Part shown: positions 5,015-5,335 of the stretch, in pieces | How the letters are laid out: the number at the start of each line of letters is the position of its first letter | How positions within the stretch are numbered: position 1 is the first letter of the stretch | NCBI GenBank assembly: GCA_025358235.1 | Contig: JANYKH010000044.1 | Location: 1-5,335 of the forward strand | DNA length: 5,335 nucleotides | Source of the DNA: Chloroflexota bacterium | Lineage (GTDB): Bacteria > Chloroflexota > Dehalococcoidia > Dehalococcoidales > RBG-16-60-22 | Reading direction: 5' to 3' | The notes under the pieces: model-generated | Told to the model about the DNA's origin: nothing | Seen by the model: the letters and a program-made list of their open reading frames with translations, nothing else | Databases searched by the model: none | Translations under genes and position numbers: made by a program

Positions 5015-5292
5015 ACAGGAAGCTCTGGTGGATTCTCGGGGGCGCCGCACTTTTGCTGGCGGTTTTATCCCCCCTCGCCTCCTCCGCCCCTGACGGACTT
5101 GAGAAAGTAGCCGGGGAAAATGGCTTCGGCAGCCGGGCTTCGTCGGCGCCGTTCCAGCTTATTTCGAATTACCTTTTCCCCGGTATTGTTGGCCCTCTGT
5201 CCACGATTCTGGCGGGTGTGGTGGGAGTCGTTTTTATCTTTGGACTGGTATTCGGCATTAGCCGATTGTTGGGCCGGAGTAAAAATTCATGA
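5011..5292 (+). CDS. PDGLE-domain protein, CbiN/NikN-like small subunit of the Co/Ni ECF transporter
   Basis: A 93-residue protein with two membrane segments (about 7-24 and 59-85) flanking an extracytoplasmic loop. The loop carries the exact motif P27-D-G-L-E31, then 'KVAGENGF' and 'SNYLFPGIVG'. Stand-alone PDGLE proteins accompany CbiM/NikM and are thought to play the part of CbiN/NikN, helping load metal into the M subunit. The ATG lies inside the cbiM stop (ATGA, 5011-5014) and its own stop overlaps the next start in the same way (5289-5292), pointing to translational coupling and roughly matched production. There is no strong Shine-Dalgarno sequence of its own. Confidence 0.88.
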   Translation: MNRKLWWILGGAALLLAVLSPLASSAPDGLEKVAGENGFGSRASSAPFQLISNYLFPGIVGPLSTILAGVVGVVFIFGLVFGISRLLGRSKNS

Positions 5293-5335
5293 CCCGCGGC
5301 TTCAAACACGTCCACGGCATCCCGGACAGCTTCAT
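5289..5335 (+). CDS. Start of a third operon gene, probably cbiQ (cut by window end)
   Basis: ATG at 5289 overlaps the PDGLE stop by ATGA and has GGAG (5276-5279) 9 nt upstream. Fifteen residues plus a partial codon are visible: MTRGFKHVHGIPDSF. They are too few for family assignment. In cbiM-PDGLE operons the next gene is normally cbiQ, the transmembrane coupling subunit, then the ATPase cbiO; the short soluble N-terminus with 'DSF' could precede a CbiQ 'HRLDPR' motif. The coding call is firm; the product is an operon-based guess. Confidence 0.6.
   Translation, partial: MTRGFKHVHGIPDSF

Noticed and set aside
1..5335. CRISPR arrays, insertion sequences, attachment sites or phage genes.
   Set aside because: No direct repeat array, transposase, integrase or long terminal inverted repeats were seen; the tRNA gene has no neighbouring integrase or duplicated 3' end in the window.

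Overview
The window looks like ordinary bacterial chromosome: densely packed genes on both strands, short intergenic gaps, intrinsic terminators and sigma70-type promoters. Moderate-to-high GC, a Pro/Thr/Ser-rich lipoprotein, a small M50 protease, an SRPBCC protein and a cobalt/nickel ECF operon with a stand-alone PDGLE protein would fit a Chloroflexota genome such as Dehalococcoidia. No marker here settles the taxonomy, so that placement is a weak inference.

Left part (1-1100): the C-terminal end of a SnoaL/NTF2-like gene (+) meets a convergent M50 site-2-protease-like membrane protease gene (-). A G/C-rich hairpin that works as a terminator in both directions separates them. The protease gene has a near-perfect TTGACA-N17-TACAAT promoter. 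A terminator-shaped hairpin with a T6 tract lies between that promoter and the start codon.

Middle (1250-3520): a PEBP-domain lipoprotein gene (+) is transcribed divergently from the protease. Its reading frame is broken by an extra G near 1977-1978; removing it restores the canonical PEBP C-terminus. The repaired gene ends tail-to-tail with an MBL-fold metallohydrolase gene (-), and the two TAG stops share one CTAG palindrome. Upstream of the hydrolase on the same strand are a strong terminator and an SRPBCC/AHSA1-like gene.

Right part (3687-5335): a tRNA-Gln(CUG) gene (-) with encoded CCA and a very good promoter is followed by a divergent Fur-family regulator gene (+). Directly behind the regulator come cbiM, a small PDGLE-domain gene and the first codons of a third gene, probably cbiQ. 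The last two junctions are ATGA overlaps. The regulator promoter and the cbiM leader both carry TGCAA-N4-TTGCA dyads resembling the nickel-responsive Nur box. The likeliest system is therefore a metal-sensing, self-regulated cobalt/nickel uptake operon: the regulator would bind both dyads when Ni or Co is plentiful and shut off its own gene and the importer. This is the most interesting content of the window. The families are well known; the pairing with these operators is an inference from the sequence.
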